From: an uncultured Eubacteriales bacterium
GTDB lineage: Bacteria; Bacillota; Clostridia; Oscillospirales; CAG-272
Reading direction: 5' to 3'
Length of the DNA stretch: 7,006 nt
Assembly (NCBI GenBank): GCA_934477985.1
Contig: CAKSOR010000132.1
Coordinates: 1-7,006, forward strand
The notes beneath the pieces were generated by a model. It made no database searches. It saw nothing but the letters and a program-made list of their open reading frames with translations, and had not been told where the DNA came from. The translations under genes were made by a program, and so were the position numbers. Of the stretch, positions 4,166 to 7,006 are shown piece after piece (position 1 is the first letter of the stretch; each line of letters begins with the position of its first letter).

Positions 4166-7006
4166 TTACTCTCCGAGTCCTGCCTTGACGAAGCAGTATC
4201 TCTCTCTCCAGCTTGACGGGCTGTAGTTTCCGTGCGGGGAGAAGCTGCCCGGACCTATGCCGTAGGGCTCTCCCTGCGGGTTATGGTGCGGTCCCATCAG
4301 GTTGCGGTTCGGGATGACGAGCTCTATTGTGATCTTCGCGTCATTACCCGGCTTTACGTAGTCGCTTATATCGGCTTCATAATCCGACCAGAGCAGGGTC
4401 TTCACGAACTTATCGTCTACGTAGACCTTCGCGAGCGCCGCGTAGGGCTTCGGGATTCTGACAGCGATCCGCTTGCCGTAGGACTTCTTTATCTTCACGG
4501 TCTGAGCGAGCTTTATCTTTCCGGCGAAGAACGCGTAGCCCTGCGGGACGATGTCGCCGCCCTTGAACGCGGTATTGCGGTCGGTGATACAGAATCCGCC
4601 GTCGGTGAAGAGCGCGCGTCTCGCGCCCTCGGTATATCCCGACTTCGAGTAAACGCTGAAGTCTCCGACGAGGTAGAAGCTCTCGAGCTCGGTGTCGTAG
4701 GTGAGCTTATTGCGCTCGGTCTCGAGGACGTTCTCGCCGAAGAGGACGTCGTAGACCTTCTGGCGCTGTGCGAACGCGCCGTCGACGATGATCTCGTTGA
4801 GACCCGGCTTCACGAAGCTGCGGATGTCGATCGACCTGAAGCTCTTGTCGAGCCACCAGGATCTGCCGTCCCACTTGACCGGCATGCCGTTGACCGTGAT
4901 TGTGAACTCGTCTGTGAGCTCAGAGATGAGTCTGAACGAGCGCATATCCTGGACGTGAGCGTTCTCGTCGATCTCGAAGGTGAAGCGGAGCCTGATTTTG
5001 TCGTTCACGCGCTCTGCGAGCAGCTTCTCCATTATATCGAGGATATTGCGCGGCTCGGAGTACTCGGTTCCGTCGCCCAGGATATACTGCGCGGTGTCGA
5101 GGGTGAGGGCGTTGTCGTCGCCGCCGTCGTAGTGCCATTCGCGACCGAGCGGGAGGGTGAGCATCGGTTTCTTGACGCTCTTTGCCTCGGGCAGGTCGGT
5201 GCCGGAGAGGATGGTATATGACTGCATCGGCTCGAAGTGGAGGTAGACGACCGTTTTGCCGTCCTGCTTTACTGTGTCGAGCTTGCGGACTTCCATTGTG
5301 ACGAGGTCGAGCGAGACGGCGTCGTCGTCCGAGTCGAGGACTATCTTCGCGTCGTATGGGTGTTCGCGGTCCTGGTTCTGGAAGAAGAACGCCTTGCCGT
5401 TGTCGAGGAGGTTTACGCGGCAGTGAATCGAGCCGATTTCGCCGTTCTTGTCCGAGACGGTGATGGTCTTGAGACCGTGGTTCACGAGAGCGTAAGTGAG
5501 GAGTTCGCCGTCGCTTACCGGGAGAGTTTCGATGTCGGACATGAATTCAGCGAGCTCAGACGAGTTTTCGCCCTCTACGAGAGTCGGCTTTTCGCCGAAC
5601 GCGAGAATCTTTCCGCCGTTCTCTTTGAACTTCTTTAAGAGCCCGAAGGTCGACTTGTCGAGCGTCTTCATAGCGGGGAGGATGACCGTGTGGTACTTGC
5701 AGAGCCCGACCTTAAGCGCGTCGCCCTCGACCGAGCCGTGAGAGCGCATGATGACCTCGTCTCCGAGGTGATAGCCGATGTGGTTGCCCGAGAGGATACG
5801 CAGAGCCTCGTTTAACTTCGCGTCGTACTTCTGGATTTCGGCGCAGTTCGAGCCGTTGTAGGCGATGTAGCCGGTGTGCATCGGGTGGATGAGCAGCACG
5901 TCAGCCTCCTCGTCGGAGTCGGCTATCAGCTTGCCAAGGCGCGCGAAGTAGTCGTTGAACGCCTTGTAGTCGTTCCACCAGGGCGACTGGTAGAACATGC
6001 AGACCGGGTAGTCGCGCTTGCGCAGACCGCGGATCGAGTAGCCCTCGAGGTGCTGGCACATGAAGTTGATTCCGTTGACATACTGCCACTCGGCGATCCA
6101 CTTGAGCTCCTCGAAGCTGACGTCCCAGCCGCAGCAGGCGTAGGTCTCGGAGAGGGCGTGCTTCTTGCCGAGCTGCTTTGCCGCCGAGCCGACCTGTTTG
6201 GGGATGAGCGGGGAGGAGATATTGCGTCCGAGCCAGTCCATTCCGGGGATGTGCATGTACTCGTAGAGCGGCATTACGCCCGCGGTGCACGCCATCTGGC
6301 AGTAGAGGTTGTCCTCCATCATCGCGTGTCCGGTGAACTTGCAGTTGTGCTCCTCGCACCAGTCGTAGATCTGCTTGCCGAAGGACTCGGTGTAGAGGCG
6401 GCTGACCGTGCGCCAGAAGTCGAAGCGGAACTTCTCATAGCCCTCGCGCTCGATGAAGAGCAGCGGGAGGTAGGGAATCGGATTGTAGCCTGAGTCCTTC
6501 TCAAACTCCCTGGGGAGGACGTACGACCAGGGCGTCTTGCAGCGCGCGAACTGAGGCTCGTCGGTGAAGAATCCCGGCATTGTCGCGCCGCCGAAATCGT
6601 TTCCGAGCTTCTCGGCGTAGACGTCGTATGTACACTTGAGGAAGGCGCGGACAACCGTCGGGCTGAGGATGTCGACGTAGTTCACGTTCTTGTCGTGGGA
6701 GACGTACCAGAGCGTTTCGCCGGGCTTGAGCCTTGCCTTGGAGACTCTGATCTTCTCGCCGAGGTAGCGGCAGTTCTTGTCGGAGATTCCGTAGAAGCCG
6801 AGGACGGTGCCGTCGGGAGTCGTCGCCTCGTAGGGCTTGAATACAAGCCAGCGGACGTGATAGCGGTCGCCCATACCCGAGACTATTCCGCCGCCGAAAC
6901 CGCTCGGCCAGCCGTCTTCATCGTAGCTCCAGGATTCCATACCGGTCTTCTTGCCCTCGTCGACGCAAGTCTTGATGCAGTCGAACCAGTCGTCGGAGAG
7001 GTATTC
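4166..7006 (-). CDS. Large glycoside hydrolase, GH106-like, N-terminus outside window
   Basis: The frame stays open to the right edge, so the gene is partial: 946 residues are visible (numbered from the first in-window codon). Upstream of the Met at base 6940 the frame reads EYLSDDWFDCIKTCVDEGKK, which fits the same domain, so that Met is internal. A TIM-barrel glycosidase domain covers about 1-360, with YDEDGWPSGFGGG (28-40), FFTDEPQF (146-153), GHAMMEDN (226-233), SETYACCGWD (286-295) and HLEGYS (319-324); acidic residues Glu150, Glu287 and Glu321 are candidates for catalysis. A Rossmann-like segment follows (about 367-495, ADVLLIHPMHTGY, then a KILAFGEKP strand), then at least two beta-sandwich sugar-binding-type domains (about 660-750 and 815-905). 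This architecture resembles GH106 alpha-L-rhamnosidases and related uncharacterised glycosidases; the substrate is not certain. Whether it is secreted cannot be judged without the N-terminus. It converges on the DUF4830 gene. Confidence 0.8.
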   Translation of the reverse strand, partial: EYLSDDWFDCIKTCVDEGKKTGMESWSYDEDGWPSGFGGGIVSGMGDRYHVRWLVFKPYEATTPDGTVLGFYGISDKNCRYLGEKIRVSKARLKPGETLWYVSHDKNVNYVDILSPTVVRAFLKCTYDVYAEKLGNDFGGATMPGFFTDEPQFARCKTPWSYVLPREFEKDSGYNPIPYLPLLFIEREGYEKFRFDFWRTVSRLYTESFGKQIYDWCEEHNCKFTGHAMMEDNLYCQMACTAGVMPLYEYMHIPGMDWLGRNISSPLIPKQVGSAAKQLGKKHALSETYACCGWDVSFEELKWIAEWQYVNGINFMCQHLEGYSIRGLRKRDYPVCMFYQSPWWNDYKAFNDYFARLGKLIADSDEEADVLLIHPMHTGYIAYNGSNCAEIQKYDAKLNEALRILSGNHIGYHLGDEVIMRSHGSVEGDALKVGLCKYHTVILPAMKTLDKSTFGLLKKFKENGGKILAFGEKPTLVEGENSSELAEFMSDIETLPVSDGELLTYALVNHGLKTITVSDKNGEIGSIHCRVNLLDNGKAFFFQNQDREHPYDAKIVLDSDDDAVSLDLVTMEVRKLDTVKQDGKTVVYLHFEPMQSYTILSGTDLPEAKSVKKPMLTLPLGREWHYDGGDDNALTLDTAQYILGDGTEYSEPRNILDIMEKLLAERVNDKIRLRFTFEIDENAHVQDMRSFRLISELTDEFTITVNGMPVKWDGRSWWLDKSFRSIDIRSFVKPGLNEIIVDGAFAQRQKVYDVLFGENVLETERNKLTYDTELESFYLVGDFSVYSKSGYTEGARRALFTDGGFCITDRNTAFKGGDIVPQGYAFFAGKIKLAQTVKIKKSYGKRIAVRIPKPYAALAKVYVDDKFVKTLLWSDYEADISDYVKPGNDAKITIELVIPNRNLMGPHHNPQGEPYGIGPGSFSPHGNYSPSSWRERYCFVKAGLGE

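Noticed and set aside
4232..5221. A 329-codon plus-strand open frame opposite the glycoside hydrolase
   Set aside because: It is a product of GC-rich third positions in the real minus-strand gene. The translation is repetitive in Glu, Val, Arg and Leu with no domain. The same applies to the frames at 5237-5638 and 5876-6493.

Overview
The window looks like chromosome from a GC-rich, low-complexity-poor member of the Bacillota, most likely an uncultured gut clostridium of the Oscillospirales type. The grounds are strong AGGAGG/GGAGG ribosome sites, TTGACA/TATAAT promoter boxes, T-tailed hairpin terminators, GC-rich third codon positions, and a set of DUF4430, DUF4830, DUF4886 and SGNH proteins typical of those genomes. 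This assignment is inference from sequence style and protein families; no rRNA or other marker gene is present.

Layout. Bases 1-170 hold a non-coding, inverted-repeat-bounded element resembling a MITE. A 13-bp hairpin (196-225) follows and buries the ribosome site of a TspO/MBR membrane protein gene (230-763). A textbook sigma-A promoter (853-881) drives a small DUF4430 lipoprotein gene (966-1394), which ends at a strong terminator (1404-1433). Directly after it come two adjacent hydrolase genes of the SGNH fold: a GDSL/SGNH esterase with a C-terminal beta-sandwich (1447-2499), then a DUF4886 protein (2501-3232) one base later, closed by a terminator (3242-3270). A membrane-anchored DUF4830 protein follows (3331-3813). 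Bases 3814-4165 carry no convincing gene but a set of inverted and direct repeats, ending in a terminator between convergent genes. The remainder is one very large minus-strand glycoside hydrolase (4166-7006), resembling the GH106 alpha-L-rhamnosidase group, whose N-terminus lies beyond the right edge.

How the genes may work together. The two esterase-like proteins lack signal peptides and could remove acyl groups from imported plant or host oligosaccharides, while the glycoside hydrolase cleaves the glycosidic bond. That would make the right two thirds a small saccharide-processing neighbourhood. The link is inferred from proximity and enzyme class only: the esterases and the glycosidase are on opposite strands and separately terminated. 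TspO, DUF4430 and DUF4830 have no evident role in that pathway. No defence system, CRISPR array, tRNA or rRNA was found. The least explained parts are the regulatory-looking or repetitive stretches at 1-225 and 3814-4070.
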